Shown: positions 1-9,321 of the stretch, one piece after another
Layout: the number at the start of each line of letters is the position of its first letter
How positions within the stretch are numbered: position 1 is the stretch's first letter
Assembly (NCBI RefSeq): GCF_019343195.1
Contig: NZ_RPHB01000005.1
Span: 62,001-126,000 of the forward strand
Origin: Arthrospiribacter ruber
GTDB taxonomy: Bacteria; Bacteroidota; Bacteroidia; Cytophagales; Cyclobacteriaceae
Direction: 5' to 3'
Length of the DNA: 64,000 nt
Notes under the pieces: generated by a model
The model's input: only the letters and a program-made list of their open reading frames with translations
The model's database searches: none
Told to the model about the DNA's origin: nothing
Translations under genes and position numbers: made by a program

Positions 1-1284
1 ATCAAGCAATATTGAAACAATCCCTACCAACTGGGTGATATACTTTCTTGCTCCCCCACCCCCTGCAGGACCATTGGTATATAAGGCTTCCACTTCATGT
101 CCTAACCTCTCTGCTAAATGTTTCTCCTTGGATTTACCAGCTATTCTAAGCCTTACTTCGTAGGGGAGAGAATCTTCATCTGATATTTGGCTATGAAGGG
201 AATTGATCCCTATCAAATCCACTTTCAATTCATCAAATAGTTCTCCTATCCTTTTATTTATTATTTCTCCTGCTAACTTTCCTCTTTCTTTCGCATAAAC
301 CCCTGCATACGAAATCTCTCCTTCACCCAGCCAACCTGCCTCATAGCCAACACTCACTTTCAGCTTTTCCGGCTTAATTTTACCACCTCCACCTTTTACA
401 GAAACCTTATTTTTACCTAATTGGCTAAAGGATACCGAACTGAAATCAGCCTCTACATCAGGTGTCAGGTAGGCAAAAGGATTGATGACTTCATATAAAA
501 GTTGTTCTTTTGCAATCGCAACGCTGATTTCACCCCCCGTCCCTTCTACTTTGCTGATGATGCATTCGCCGTTTTCAAAAATATCCGCATAGGGATGCCC
601 TAAATTTTCCATTCCCGGTATAGGTTTCATAACAGGTTCCGCAAAATATCCGCCTGTAAGCTGTCCAGCACATTCCAAAAGGTGGCCAACTACCGTTCCT
701 TTTCCCAACTTACTGTAATCACCCAAATCCCAGCCAAATTCATGGACCATCGGTGCTAAAAACAAAGAAGGGTCTGCGACTCTACCAGTGATAATGATGT
801 CCGGACGATGTTGAAAAGCAGGTAAAACAGCCTCTACACCCAAATAGGCATTTCCGGAAATAATTTTTCCCAAACTCGATAGCTCCTTACCATTTTCCAA
901 AACGACCATTTCAGGACTCAATTTATCTACTACATCATCACCGGATACTACTGCAACTTTTACTTTCAGGCCCATATTGGCTGCGATCTCAAGAATCTTC
1001 TTTCCAGCCGCAACCGGATTGGCTGCTCCCATGTTGGAAATCAAAACAGTCCTTTTTTCCAATAACAAGGGAAGTAGACTTTCTATCCTTGCTTCCAATA
1101 AAGGATCGTATCCTAATTCGGGGTTAGCCATTTTTCTCTTTTGGGCCAGAGCTATGGTCCTTTCAGCAAGACACTCTAAAACCAAATAGTCCAGTTCGCC
1201 ATCTTTTACCAACTTTACTGCAGGATCAAGCCTGTCTCCTGAAAACCCCGCACCACAGCCTATTCTTATTTTGTTCTTTTTCAT
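1..1284 (-). CDS. AtuA-like (DUF1446) protein, partial
   Basis: The reading frame is open on the minus strand from the ATG at 1284 to the window edge, giving 428 codons; the C-terminus lies outside. The N-terminus has the GCGAGFSGDR-type motif and the glycine-rich segments typical of the acyclic terpene utilisation AtuA / DUF1446 family. Founding members act with the geranyl-CoA carboxylase cluster, but the biochemical role of the family is poorly settled, and no terpene or carboxylase genes are visible here. The start is one base after the stop of the CitMHS transporter at 1286, so the two are almost certainly co-transcribed and probably translationally coupled. The pairing suggests the protein acts on an organic acid brought in by the transporter; that is inference. 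Confidence 0.8.
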   Translation of the reverse strand, partial: MKKNKIRIGCGAGFSGDRLDPAVKLVKDGELDYLVLECLAERTIALAQKRKMANPELGYDPLLEARIESLLPLLLEKRTVLISNMGAANPVAAGKKILEIAANMGLKVKVAVVSGDDVVDKLSPEMVVLENGKELSSLGKIISGNAYLGVEAVLPAFQHRPDIIITGRVADPSLFLAPMVHEFGWDLGDYSKLGKGTVVGHLLECAGQLTGGYFAEPVMKPIPGMENLGHPYADIFENGECIISKVEGTGGEISVAIAKEQLLYEVINPFAYLTPDVEADFSSVSFSQLGKNKVSVKGGGGKIKPEKLKVSVGYEAGWLGEGEISYAGVYAKERGKLAGEIINKRIGELFDELKVDLIGINSLHSQISDEDSLPYEVRLRIAGKSKEKHLAERLGHEVEALYTNGPAGGGGARKYITQLVGIVSILLD

Positions 1285-1285
1285 A

Positions 1286-2581
1286 TCAAACTGAAATCAC
1301 GCCTATTACTACCGAAAGGAATAATATGGTCAATGTTACCAAAAATGCCCAAGGTATGGTCTTAAGCTGATGCTCTGCCAAATCTACCCCACACAGACCT
1401 ATCAGTAGAAAAGTAGATCCTGTAAGGGGACTTACTGCAAACCCTGTGGTCATCTGTCCCATGATGGATGCTTGACCTACTTCAATTCCTGAAGCTCCAA
1501 ATGCAGCGGCAGTTTCAGAAAGTAAAGGAAGAATACCAAAATAATAAGAATCCGGATCGAAGATCAAACTTGCCGGCATACTTAGAATTCCGGTCAAAAG
1601 AGGCAACTGCTGCCCTACTTGGGGATGAATAAGATCTTGAACCGCTTCAGCCATTGCCTCCATCATTCCCGTCCCTTTAAGAATTCCTGTAAAACAACCT
1701 GCAGCAAAAAGAATTGAAGCCATCAACATGGCTTCTTTGGCATGCATGTCTATCCTGACTTTCTGATCTGATAATTTGGGATAATTGATAGTCAGGGCCA
1801 ATGCAAATGCTATCATAAATATGACAAAAGGAGGTGCAATCCCTGAAATCAGACTGCCAATGGCTACAACTATCAATATCAAATTGATCCAAAAAAGCCC
1901 AGGCCTTTCTTCTGGTGAAATGGATTCCTTTTCATCCAGCTTTGTAAGATTTAGACACCCTCCTCTTTCCAACAAGAGCTTTTTTTCTTTTTTACCCATC
2001 AGGAAGGCAATACCTATCACTAAGACTAAGCCACCAAGGACTGGAATTAAAATGGGGTTGAACAAGGTGGTTACATTTACCTGAAGTGCAGTGGCTGCCC
2101 TGATGGTCGGTCCTCCCCAGGGCAATATATTCATAGTGCCGGCCGAAAGGGCCACTATACTTGCCAATGTTAACCTGTTCATCCCCAACTGATCATAGAT
2201 GGGTTTCAAAGCAGGAATCACCACCAGAAAAGTAACCGCACCAGACCCATCCAAATGGATAAGCATGGCTAGGATAGCAGTAGCTATACAGATTTTCAGT
2301 GGATCATTCCCTGCAAAATTCAAAAGCCTGCGGATAATTGGTTTAAATGTGCCTGCATCAAGAAGTATCCCAAAAAACAGGATGGCAAAAACAAACATCA
2401 CACCTGTAGGCGCTATGCTAACCAAGCCTTCCGCAATAAATTCTGGAAGCCTTTCTAATGAACCTGCCAGAAGTGCCGTGAATACAGGCACCAAAATCAA
2501 AGCAGAAACAGGTGACATCCATTTGGAAATCACAACAACCAAAAGCAGTACTATGGTCAACAAACCTAAAATTGCCAACAT
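1286..2581 (-). CDS. CitMHS-family organic acid:proton symporter
   Basis: This 431-residue, very hydrophobic protein has about a dozen predicted membrane segments. The signature region around residues 108-165 (HLDGSGA followed by the LPWGGPT-type motif) is characteristic of the CitMHS family (citrate-metal:H+ symporters and relatives) in the ion-transporter superfamily. It would import a di- or tricarboxylate or sugar-acid-like anion at the inner membrane. It is the first gene of a two-gene minus-strand operon with the AtuA-like gene. A near-perfect palindrome at 2642-2681, 61 bases upstream of the start, is a likely operator. The true substrate cannot be read from the sequence; citrate itself is only the family default. 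Confidence 0.85.
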   Translation of the reverse strand: MLAILGLLTIVLLLVVVISKWMSPVSALILVPVFTALLAGSLERLPEFIAEGLVSIAPTGVMFVFAILFFGILLDAGTFKPIIRRLLNFAGNDPLKICIATAILAMLIHLDGSGAVTFLVVIPALKPIYDQLGMNRLTLASIVALSAGTMNILPWGGPTIRAATALQVNVTTLFNPILIPVLGGLVLVIGIAFLMGKKEKKLLLERGGCLNLTKLDEKESISPEERPGLFWINLILIVVAIGSLISGIAPPFVIFMIAFALALTINYPKLSDQKVRIDMHAKEAMLMASILFAAGCFTGILKGTGMMEAMAEAVQDLIHPQVGQQLPLLTGILSMPASLIFDPDSYYFGILPLLSETAAAFGASGIEVGQASIMGQMTTGFAVSPLTGSTFLLIGLCGVDLAEHQLKTIPWAFLVTLTILFLSVVIGVISV

Positions 2582-2822
2582 AAGGATTTTTTCTATTCGG
2601 GTAGATCAATTTACCTTGAACTGAATCAAGTTAAATAAGCGGTTTACACTAATGTCTCGTAAATGAGACATTAGCGTAAACATAGAGAAAAATCAGAAAG
2701 GAATTATAAAATCAAATAATTTTTATCCGGTTCACTTTTACTTTTTGAGAAGACTGTCTCACCAACACGGAAATATTGTTGAAAAAAACTGAGATAACCC
2801 TGAGTTCTCACAAGCCATTTCC
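2582..2822. promoter_or_regulatory. Promoter region of CitMHS operon
   Basis: This non-coding region lies between the CitMHS start and the 3' end of lacI. It holds the palindrome at 2642-2681; the rest is AT-rich and no RNA gene is apparent. Confidence 0.5.
2642..2681. promoter_or_regulatory. 40-bp inverted repeat, probable operator
   Basis: The left arm GTTTACACTAATGTCTC (2642-2658) pairs with 2665-2681 with one mismatch in 17 around a 6-base loop. It lies 61 bases upstream of the CitMHS start. Its outer ends (TTTACACTAA and TTAGCGTAAA) resemble the outer ends of the perfect palindrome at 4094-4129, suggesting a shared regulator. No T-run follows, so an operator is more likely than a terminator. 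Confidence 0.6.
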
Positions 2823-3866
2823 TTACTTATGGGATAAGGAAGGGTAATTTATTTTTAGTGAAGATTCTCTAGGTATCAATTTAGCTTGCAAAACTGTCTG
2901 TCGGACTGAATTTTCCTTTTTCTCATCCATATCTTCCAATAACAGAGAAAAAGCCTCTCTCCCCATTTCGAAGGTAGGGTGAGTCACAGCTGTAAGATTC
3001 GGCTCTACAACGGTGGCATGAAATTCATCCGTAAAACCCACTAAGGCTACATCCTCAGGCACCCTCAGCTTTCTTTTTTTGATTTCTTTCATCGCGGAAA
3101 AAATAACCGTATCATTTACACCAAATATGGCATCCGGTACAGGATTGCTGTCCAAAAGTTCATTGGTCACTTTTGCAGCATCTGCTATACTCAGATTGCA
3201 GTGCACCATTAATTCAGGCCTGTAAGGTAGGCGACATTCATTTAGGCCCATTTTATAGCCTTCAATTCTTTCTTTGGAAATATTCAGATGTTGGGGCCCT
3301 GCAATATGGGCAATATTTTTACAACCGTTTTGGATAAGGTGTATGGTCAATTCTTTTGCCGCAGATACATTGTCAATGATCACTGATGAAACCTCCTGCT
3401 GCCTACAGATCCTGTCAAAAAAAACCAATGGAATTTCTTCTTCAATTATTTCATCAAAATGTTCAAATGTATCTGTATCCTGCGACAGACAAACAATAAG
3501 CCCATCAACCCTTAGGTCGAGCAGATTCCTGAGATTTTCTTTTTCTTTTTTGATTGACTCCTGTGAAGATGCAATCACAATGTAATACCCATGTTCAGTA
3601 GCCATACTTTCAATACCACTAATGATAGAGGCATAAAAGTAAGTTACAATATCCGGGACAATGACACCAATGGTGTTGGTTTTCTGCTTTAATAAGCCCA
3701 TTGCCAATGGGTTTGGAGTATAATTCCATTTCTCAGCCAGATCTTTGATTTTTTTCTTTAGTTCAGGACTTATATCATAGTGGTCCTTGAGTCCTCTCGA
3801 AACCGTGGAAATAGAAACCCCCAACTCATTCGCTATATCCTTAAGAGAAACTCTTTTTCTTCCCAT
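2823..3866 (-). CDS. LacI-family transcriptional regulator
   Basis: The 347-residue protein has an N-terminal LacI helix-turn-helix (roughly residues 5-50, with the VSLKDIANELGVSISTVSR signature), a hinge-helix motif (NPLAMGL) and a periplasmic-binding-protein-like effector domain from about residue 62. It is divergent from the SusC gene at 4362 and lies behind the CitMHS operon. The perfect CG-centred palindrome at 4094-4129, about 230 bases from both its own start and the SusC start, has the CpG centre expected for LacI operators with a leucine hinge. The effector is probably a sugar or sugar acid from the GH95/dehydrogenase module; this is inference from context. Confidence 0.9.
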   Translation of the reverse strand: MGRKRVSLKDIANELGVSISTVSRGLKDHYDISPELKKKIKDLAEKWNYTPNPLAMGLLKQKTNTIGVIVPDIVTYFYASIISGIESMATEHGYYIVIASSQESIKKEKENLRNLLDLRVDGLIVCLSQDTDTFEHFDEIIEEEIPLVFFDRICRQQEVSSVIIDNVSAAKELTIHLIQNGCKNIAHIAGPQHLNISKERIEGYKMGLNECRLPYRPELMVHCNLSIADAAKVTNELLDSNPVPDAIFGVNDTVIFSAMKEIKKRKLRVPEDVALVGFTDEFHATVVEPNLTAVTHPTFEMGREAFSLLLEDMDEKKENSVRQTVLQAKLIPRESSLKINYPSLSHK

Positions 3867-4361
3867 AATTTGAATGATTGAGGTTGAACATGTAGGTGAT
3901 TGGGTTTTTATAAAATTGAAGTTAAGAAAAAAAACCTGCAGCCATCCGACTTATTATATCAATACACCCCAGAGGGGTATTTACGGAATCAAAAAGCATA
4001 TAAACTGAACTAATTTATCCCACCTGAAAGATTTCGAGTGGATGAGCGATCCGGTTTTTATGAATAAAACTATTTTTTTAAATATAAAATGGAATTTACA
4101 CAAACCTTTGCGCAAAGGTTTGTGTAAATAAACTTTTCCAATCGTTTGCAAGCCATTTTCTAAATTATAAAATTCAAAATATCATACCGGTACAAAACAA
4201 CTTATTGCAATTATCTATTGACAGCAGATCAATTAGGAAATTATATACCGATAACTATTTATAACCTTCCTAATATGTTGATTGCAGTCAAAACAAAAAT
4301 GTCTGAAAATCAGAACCCGAAAGGGTAAAATTATCAGCCTCAAACCCAAAATAATCAACCA
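3867..4361. promoter_or_regulatory. Divergent lacI / susC promoter region
   Basis: This 495-base AT-rich gap lies between divergently transcribed lacI and the first SusC gene. It holds the perfect 36-bp palindrome at 4094-4129 and must contain both promoters. No convincing TTG / TAnnTTTG promoter pair could be fixed by eye, and no RNA gene is seen. Confidence 0.5.
4094..4129. promoter_or_regulatory. Perfect 36-bp palindrome, probable LacI operator
   Basis: The left half is ATTTACACAAACCTTTGC (4094-4111) and 4112-4129 is its exact reverse complement. The centre is CG within TTTGCGCAAA, as in many LacI/PurR-type operators. It lies 232 bases upstream of the SusC start and 227 bases upstream of lacI. 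The length exceeds a single LacI dimer site, so the outer TTTACAC/GTGTAAA arms may be a second site. Confidence 0.75.
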
Positions 4362-7300
4362 ATGAAAACATCTTTATCTCATGCAAAATGTTGCATTTTG
4401 CAGTTGTGGAAAGTTGTTGCCAAAAAACAGATGTACCTCTGGGTATTTGTTTTTTGCAGCTTCCAACAGGCAATGGCGCAACAAAACGTTTCAGGCTTGG
4501 TCACCGATAGTGAAGGTGATCCAATTCCAGGAGTCAATGTCATCGAAAAAGGCACCACCAACGGTACTGTAACAGACATTGACGGCAAATACACCATCTC
4601 CGTAGGCTCAGATGCCATTTTACAATTTAGTTTTATTGGATTCAGGACCATTGAATCTCAAGTCAACAACAATTCTGTCATAGATATAGAGCTGGAATCT
4701 GACTTGGCCCAGCTCAGTGAGGTCGTGGTAGTAGGATATGGTGAGCAGCGTAAGGAAACCATGACAGGATCTGTGGTGGCCATCCAGGGCGACGAAATCA
4801 GGCGAAGTCCTTCTGCCAATGTCTCTGCTAACCTTGCAGGACGACTTCCCGGCTTGACCGTAAACCAAAGAACAGGTGAGCCCGGAAGGGATGATCCCAA
4901 TCTGCTTATTCGTGGAGTAGCTACTTTTGGCAACAATGCACCCCTTATTATTATCGATGGCGTACCTAGGGCAGAAATGGCCCGGCTAAACCCGGAAGAT
5001 ATAGAGAGTGTTTCCGTACTTAAAGACGCCTCAGCTGCAATTTATGGTGCCAGAGCAGCAAATGGAGTCATCTTGATTACGACCAAAACAGGTGCAAAAG
5101 GAAAACCAGAATTTAATCTCTCTTACAACCATGCTTTTCAGCAACCTACCATGGTACCTGAAATGCTGGATGCTCCGACATTTGCAGAAGTGTACAATGA
5201 AGGTGCCTGGTACAGGGCCGGACGTCCTGATCTGGACACTTGGTCAGCTCCTTTTTCCCAATCTGCCATCGATAGATTCAGAGATGGATCTGATCCGGTA
5301 AGGTACCCGAATACCAATTGGGCACAAGAAGCCATCAAACCCTATTCTATACAAAGAAGGGTGAACCTTTCCGCAAGAGGTGGCACAGAAAATATTGACT
5401 ACTTCCTTTCTTATGGAACGGTTTACCAAGATGGAAGCCTTGTAAATGACCCCACAGAATTTCAACAACACAACATGCGGGTTAACGTCAATGTGAAGTT
5501 GACGGAAAATCTGAAAGTTGGGGCCAATGTATCTGCATTGCTCAACAACAGGACTTTTGGTTCAGTAGCCACCAATGATGAGGTTTGGGTAAACTTCCAC
5601 AATATCTTTCAGGCAAACCCTACTTTGCCGGCGGTGTATCCCAATGGATTGATTGCCCCGGGAAGATTGGGAGAAAACCCACTACTTATGAACCAAAGAG
5701 GGTACCTCAATAGAGATGATTCACCAATTTTCTCCACATTTACGGCCACTTACGATGTGCCATTTATCGATGGTCTTAAGCTTGAAGCAAGTTACAACTA
5801 TGACGTAAACCACCAAATCGAAAGAAGGTGGAGAACTCCTTATTCATTTCATGAATTCAATACCCAAACCGGTGAATATGATGAAATCATGGGAACGGGA
5901 GTTTCGGCACCTGAACTGGGTCAGACAAACCGAAAACTCACCACCCAACTTTATAATTTCAGGCTAAACTACAGCAAAGTCATTGACAAGCATTACTTGG
6001 GAGTTTTGCTGGGAACGGAGCAACAGCAAGATTTTCACAATTGGGTTTATGCCTTCAGAAGAAATTTTGTGAGTTCTGCCATTGATCAGATCAATGCCGG
6101 AAGCAGTGACACTGATGACATGAACACAGGTGGCTCTACTATTCTTGGTGGCTACAATAATTACTTTGGTAGATTCAACTATGACTATGATGGCAAGTAC
6201 CTTTTGGAGTTCCTTTTCAGGTATGATGGTTCACAACGTTTTCCAGAAGGCAGCAGATATGGTTTCTTCCCTGGAGTATCTGCAGGATGGAGGATTTCGG
6301 AAGAGTCTTTTATGGACAATGTTGACTTTGTGAATCAACTGAAAATTAGAGGTTCTTATGGACAGATTGGAAATGACTTGGTGGCACCTTTTCAGCATCT
6401 TCAGGCATTTACTTTTGGTGGAAACTTCCCTTTTGGAGGTAATGTAAATCCTGGAGTTAACCCAGGAGTACTTCCTAATCCCTTTATTACTTGGGAGGTA
6501 AGTGAAAAAGTAGATTTTGGATTGGAATCCATACTTTGGAGAGGAGCTTTAGGAGTTGAATTCACTGTGTTTCAGGAGAAAAGATCCAACATCCTTGCCA
6601 CCAGAAATGTATCCGTCAGCAATGTATTCGGGTTTCCAGGTCTTCCTGATGAAAACATAGGGGAAATCAATAACCGCGGTTATGAGCTGACCTTGACCAG
6701 CCAGAAAAACTTCGGCGAGCTGAGTGCTGTAGTACGCGGGAATGTTGCCTTTGCCAGAAGCGAGGTAATCTTTATGGATGAAGTTCCCAATCAGGAGGAA
6801 AGAATGAATCAAACAGGTCGACCTGTAGGTGCAGGGCTTTTTTATCAAGCCGATGGGATTTTCAGTAGCCAAGAAGAGCTGGAAAGCTATCCACACTTGC
6901 CCAATGCACAGGTAGGAGATTTGAGGTTTGTGGATTTGAACGGTGATGGGGTGATCGATGGAAATGACAGGTTCAGACATCATTTCACCAATATTCCAGA
7001 GTATGTTTTCGGACTTAACTTTGATCTTCAATACAGGAATTTTGACCTGACAGTCTTTTTCCAAGGACAGACCAATGTGATCAATTATGACGACAGGTTT
7101 GCTGTACTGGGAAATGCCGCCTTTGATAACTCTACAGTAGCCAGGGCAACTGACAGGTGGACGGTAGACAATCCGGGAGGAAGCATGCCAAGAGCAGATG
7201 CTTTAGAGCCGGGAGCCAATACCATGTGGCTATTTGATGCCACTTTTGTGAGGCTCAAAAATGTCGAGCTTGGCTATTCTCTTCCAAAAGGTTGGATTTC

Positions 7301-7457
7301 CAGAATCGGCTTGACTGACGCCCGGGTATTTGCCAGTGGCTTCAACCTACTTACATGGTCCAGAGAGATCAAATGGGCCGACCCTGAAGCAAGTGGAGGA
7401 TTTCTGTTTTATCCTCAACTGAGACTGATGAATCTTGGTGTCAATGTTAAATTTTAA
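4362..7457 (+). CDS. SusC/RagA TonB-dependent outer-membrane transporter
   Basis: The 1031-residue protein has a signal peptide (about residues 1-40, cleaving near AMAQQ), a carboxypeptidase-D-regulatory-like domain (about 42-120), the SusC signature VVVVGYGEQRKET, a plug with VLKDASAAIYG, and a C-terminal beta barrel ending in phenylalanine. It would import oligosaccharides across the outer membrane with energy from TonB. It heads an operon with the SusD gene 11 bases downstream. The downstream GH95, SDR and alcohol dehydrogenase genes suggest a ligand containing L-galactose or L-fucose. An internal methionine at residue 24 is a possible alternative start with a shorter signal peptide. Confidence 0.95.
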   Translation: MKTSLSHAKCCILQLWKVVAKKQMYLWVFVFCSFQQAMAQQNVSGLVTDSEGDPIPGVNVIEKGTTNGTVTDIDGKYTISVGSDAILQFSFIGFRTIESQVNNNSVIDIELESDLAQLSEVVVVGYGEQRKETMTGSVVAIQGDEIRRSPSANVSANLAGRLPGLTVNQRTGEPGRDDPNLLIRGVATFGNNAPLIIIDGVPRAEMARLNPEDIESVSVLKDASAAIYGARAANGVILITTKTGAKGKPEFNLSYNHAFQQPTMVPEMLDAPTFAEVYNEGAWYRAGRPDLDTWSAPFSQSAIDRFRDGSDPVRYPNTNWAQEAIKPYSIQRRVNLSARGGTENIDYFLSYGTVYQDGSLVNDPTEFQQHNMRVNVNVKLTENLKVGANVSALLNNRTFGSVATNDEVWVNFHNIFQANPTLPAVYPNGLIAPGRLGENPLLMNQRGYLNRDDSPIFSTFTATYDVPFIDGLKLEASYNYDVNHQIERRWRTPYSFHEFNTQTGEYDEIMGTGVSAPELGQTNRKLTTQLYNFRLNYSKVIDKHYLGVLLGTEQQQDFHNWVYAFRRNFVSSAIDQINAGSSDTDDMNTGGSTILGGYNNYFGRFNYDYDGKYLLEFLFRYDGSQRFPEGSRYGFFPGVSAGWRISEESFMDNVDFVNQLKIRGSYGQIGNDLVAPFQHLQAFTFGGNFPFGGNVNPGVNPGVLPNPFITWEVSEKVDFGLESILWRGALGVEFTVFQEKRSNILATRNVSVSNVFGFPGLPDENIGEINNRGYELTLTSQKNFGELSAVVRGNVAFARSEVIFMDEVPNQEERMNQTGRPVGAGLFYQADGIFSSQEELESYPHLPNAQVGDLRFVDLNGDGVIDGNDRFRHHFTNIPEYVFGLNFDLQYRNFDLTVFFQGQTNVINYDDRFAVLGNAAFDNSTVARATDRWTVDNPGGSMPRADALEPGANTMWLFDATFVRLKNVELGYSLPKGWISRIGLTDARVFASGFNLLTWSREIKWADPEASGGFLFYPQLRLMNLGVNVKF

Positions 7458-7468
7458 TCCTTACTGAA

Positions 7469-9163
7469 ATGAAAAAACAACTTATATACCTTTTCATTAC
7501 ATTGTTTTTATTTTCAGCATGTAATGATGATATACTCGACGTACTTCCTCAAGACAGGGTATCGGAAGAGGCTGTTTGGAATGATCCAAACCTGATAAAT
7601 GCATACCATACGGCATTATACAACAGTATTTTGCATGGCTTCCAAATCCACATGCTTTCAAAGGCCACCGATGAGGCATTTTGCGCCATCAATTGGGATA
7701 TCGGAATCATTCCAACGGGACAGCTTAGACCTGACAATGTAGGTGCTGTTGCTAACGATCATTGGACCGGTGGCGGGGGCTTATATTATTGGAACACTGC
7801 TTTCCAATACCTCCGAAGGATCAATATCTTTTTGGAGCAGATGGAAACATTAGAAATTTCCCTCAACAACAAAGAGCAATTGGTCGCAGAGGCAAAGTTC
7901 CTTAGGGCTTACATTTACTTTCTTTTGGTAGAAAGATTCGGTGGTGTTCCCATTGTCGACAGAAGTTATGAACTGGGAGCAGAAATGACCTTTGCCAGAT
8001 CCAGTTTTGAAGAATGTGTTGAATTTATAGAAAATGATTTGAATGAAGCCATGCCCGACTTGGCCCAAAGGTATCAGACCACCGATGGGAATTTTGGAAG
8101 AGCTACCAGAGATGCAGCCCTTGCCTTAAAGTCACGCTTGTTTCTCTATGCGGCTTCTCCCCTTTTCAATGAGGCCAATGACAGATCAAGATGGCAAAAA
8201 GCTGCAGATGCTGCTGAGGAACTGATCAATTCCAGCTATTCCTTACATCCTGATTACAGCACCCTGTTCAATCAACCAACAGGAAGTGCCAACAATGAGA
8301 TCATATTCGCCAGACCTTTTGCTACCTCTCCGGGAGCCTATCATCAGGCACCTATGCACAATCTGAACCGAAGATATGGCGCCTATGGAGGCTGGTGGGC
8401 CAGCAATGGTCCTTCTCAAAACCTGGTGGATGATTATGACATGATCAATGGAGAACCTCCATTCATTTTCAACAATGGGCAAAAGACCATCAATCCTGCC
8501 TCAGGATATGACCCTCAAAACCCTTATGCAAATAGGGACCCTAGATTTGCAGCGACCATCATCCATGATGAGGCAGTATACCACGGAGATACTTTCGAAA
8601 TGTGGGTAGCTGAAGATGGAGAATCTTGGGGATTTGATTCCTACAGACAAAGTGGAGATAACCCAAGGACCAATTATGTACTTAGAAAATTCATGCCTGA
8701 AGATGGGGTGCCGCTCAATTGGCAAGAACCATACACTAACCCCTGGATCATATTTAGATTGGGTGAAATTTACCTCAACTATGCTGAAGCCAAATTCGAG
8801 TTGGGTGATGAGGCAACTGCCCGCACTTATCTTTCCATGGTAAGGGAAAGGGTCAACATGCCCCCTATTCCTGACAATGTCTCAGGAGATGAATTGAGAC
8901 AAAGAATCTACAATGAAAGAAGAATAGAGTTGGCATTTGAAGAACATAGGTATTGGGATGTCAGAAGGTGGAAGATTGCTCCGGATTTTGAAAACAGACC
9001 GATAAGAGGAATGGACATTATCAAAAACCTGAATACAGGTGAAAAAACCTACGTAGAAATCCAGTTACTGGAAAGAGTCTTTGAAGAAAAGATGTATTTC
9101 CTTCCTATAGAATTGAATGAAATATTAAGAAATCCTGAAATCACACAAAGTCCAGGATATTAA
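7469..9163 (+). CDS. SusD/RagB-family glycan-binding lipoprotein
   Basis: The 564-residue protein has a lipoprotein signal with a lipobox ending at Cys18 (LFSAC). The SusD N-terminal TPR-like region (about 20-200) and the C-terminal SusD domain follow, with the family-typical ERRIELAFEEHRYWDVRRW segment near residue 490. It is anchored at the cell surface and forms the lid of the SusC transporter at 4362. The start is 11 bases after the SusC stop. A strong hairpin terminator follows at 9174, so the GH95 gene may have its own promoter or depend on read-through. Confidence 0.95.
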   Translation: MKKQLIYLFITLFLFSACNDDILDVLPQDRVSEEAVWNDPNLINAYHTALYNSILHGFQIHMLSKATDEAFCAINWDIGIIPTGQLRPDNVGAVANDHWTGGGGLYYWNTAFQYLRRINIFLEQMETLEISLNNKEQLVAEAKFLRAYIYFLLVERFGGVPIVDRSYELGAEMTFARSSFEECVEFIENDLNEAMPDLAQRYQTTDGNFGRATRDAALALKSRLFLYAASPLFNEANDRSRWQKAADAAEELINSSYSLHPDYSTLFNQPTGSANNEIIFARPFATSPGAYHQAPMHNLNRRYGAYGGWWASNGPSQNLVDDYDMINGEPPFIFNNGQKTINPASGYDPQNPYANRDPRFAATIIHDEAVYHGDTFEMWVAEDGESWGFDSYRQSGDNPRTNYVLRKFMPEDGVPLNWQEPYTNPWIIFRLGEIYLNYAEAKFELGDEATARTYLSMVRERVNMPPIPDNVSGDELRQRIYNERRIELAFEEHRYWDVRRWKIAPDFENRPIRGMDIIKNLNTGEKTYVEIQLLERVFEEKMYFLPIELNEILRNPEITQSPGY

Positions 9164-9173
9164 CTTCTTTTTA

Positions 9174-9210
9174 GGATGGGCCGGACGATATTCCGGCCCA
9201 TCCGTCTTAT
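9174..9210 (+). terminator. Intrinsic terminator after susD
   Basis: GGATGGGCCGGA (9174-9185) pairs perfectly with 9192-9203 across a 6-base loop, followed by a short T-rich stretch. It lies 11 bases after the SusD stop. Confidence 0.75.
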
Positions 9211-9321
9211 ATTTATAGTGAAATTGAAACTTTCAAACCTATACAGTTCCGTCTTGTTTTTACCTGAATAATAAGCTCAGGAAAAGGTAAATTCGGACAA
9301 AAACTGATTTTCCTTAAACCT

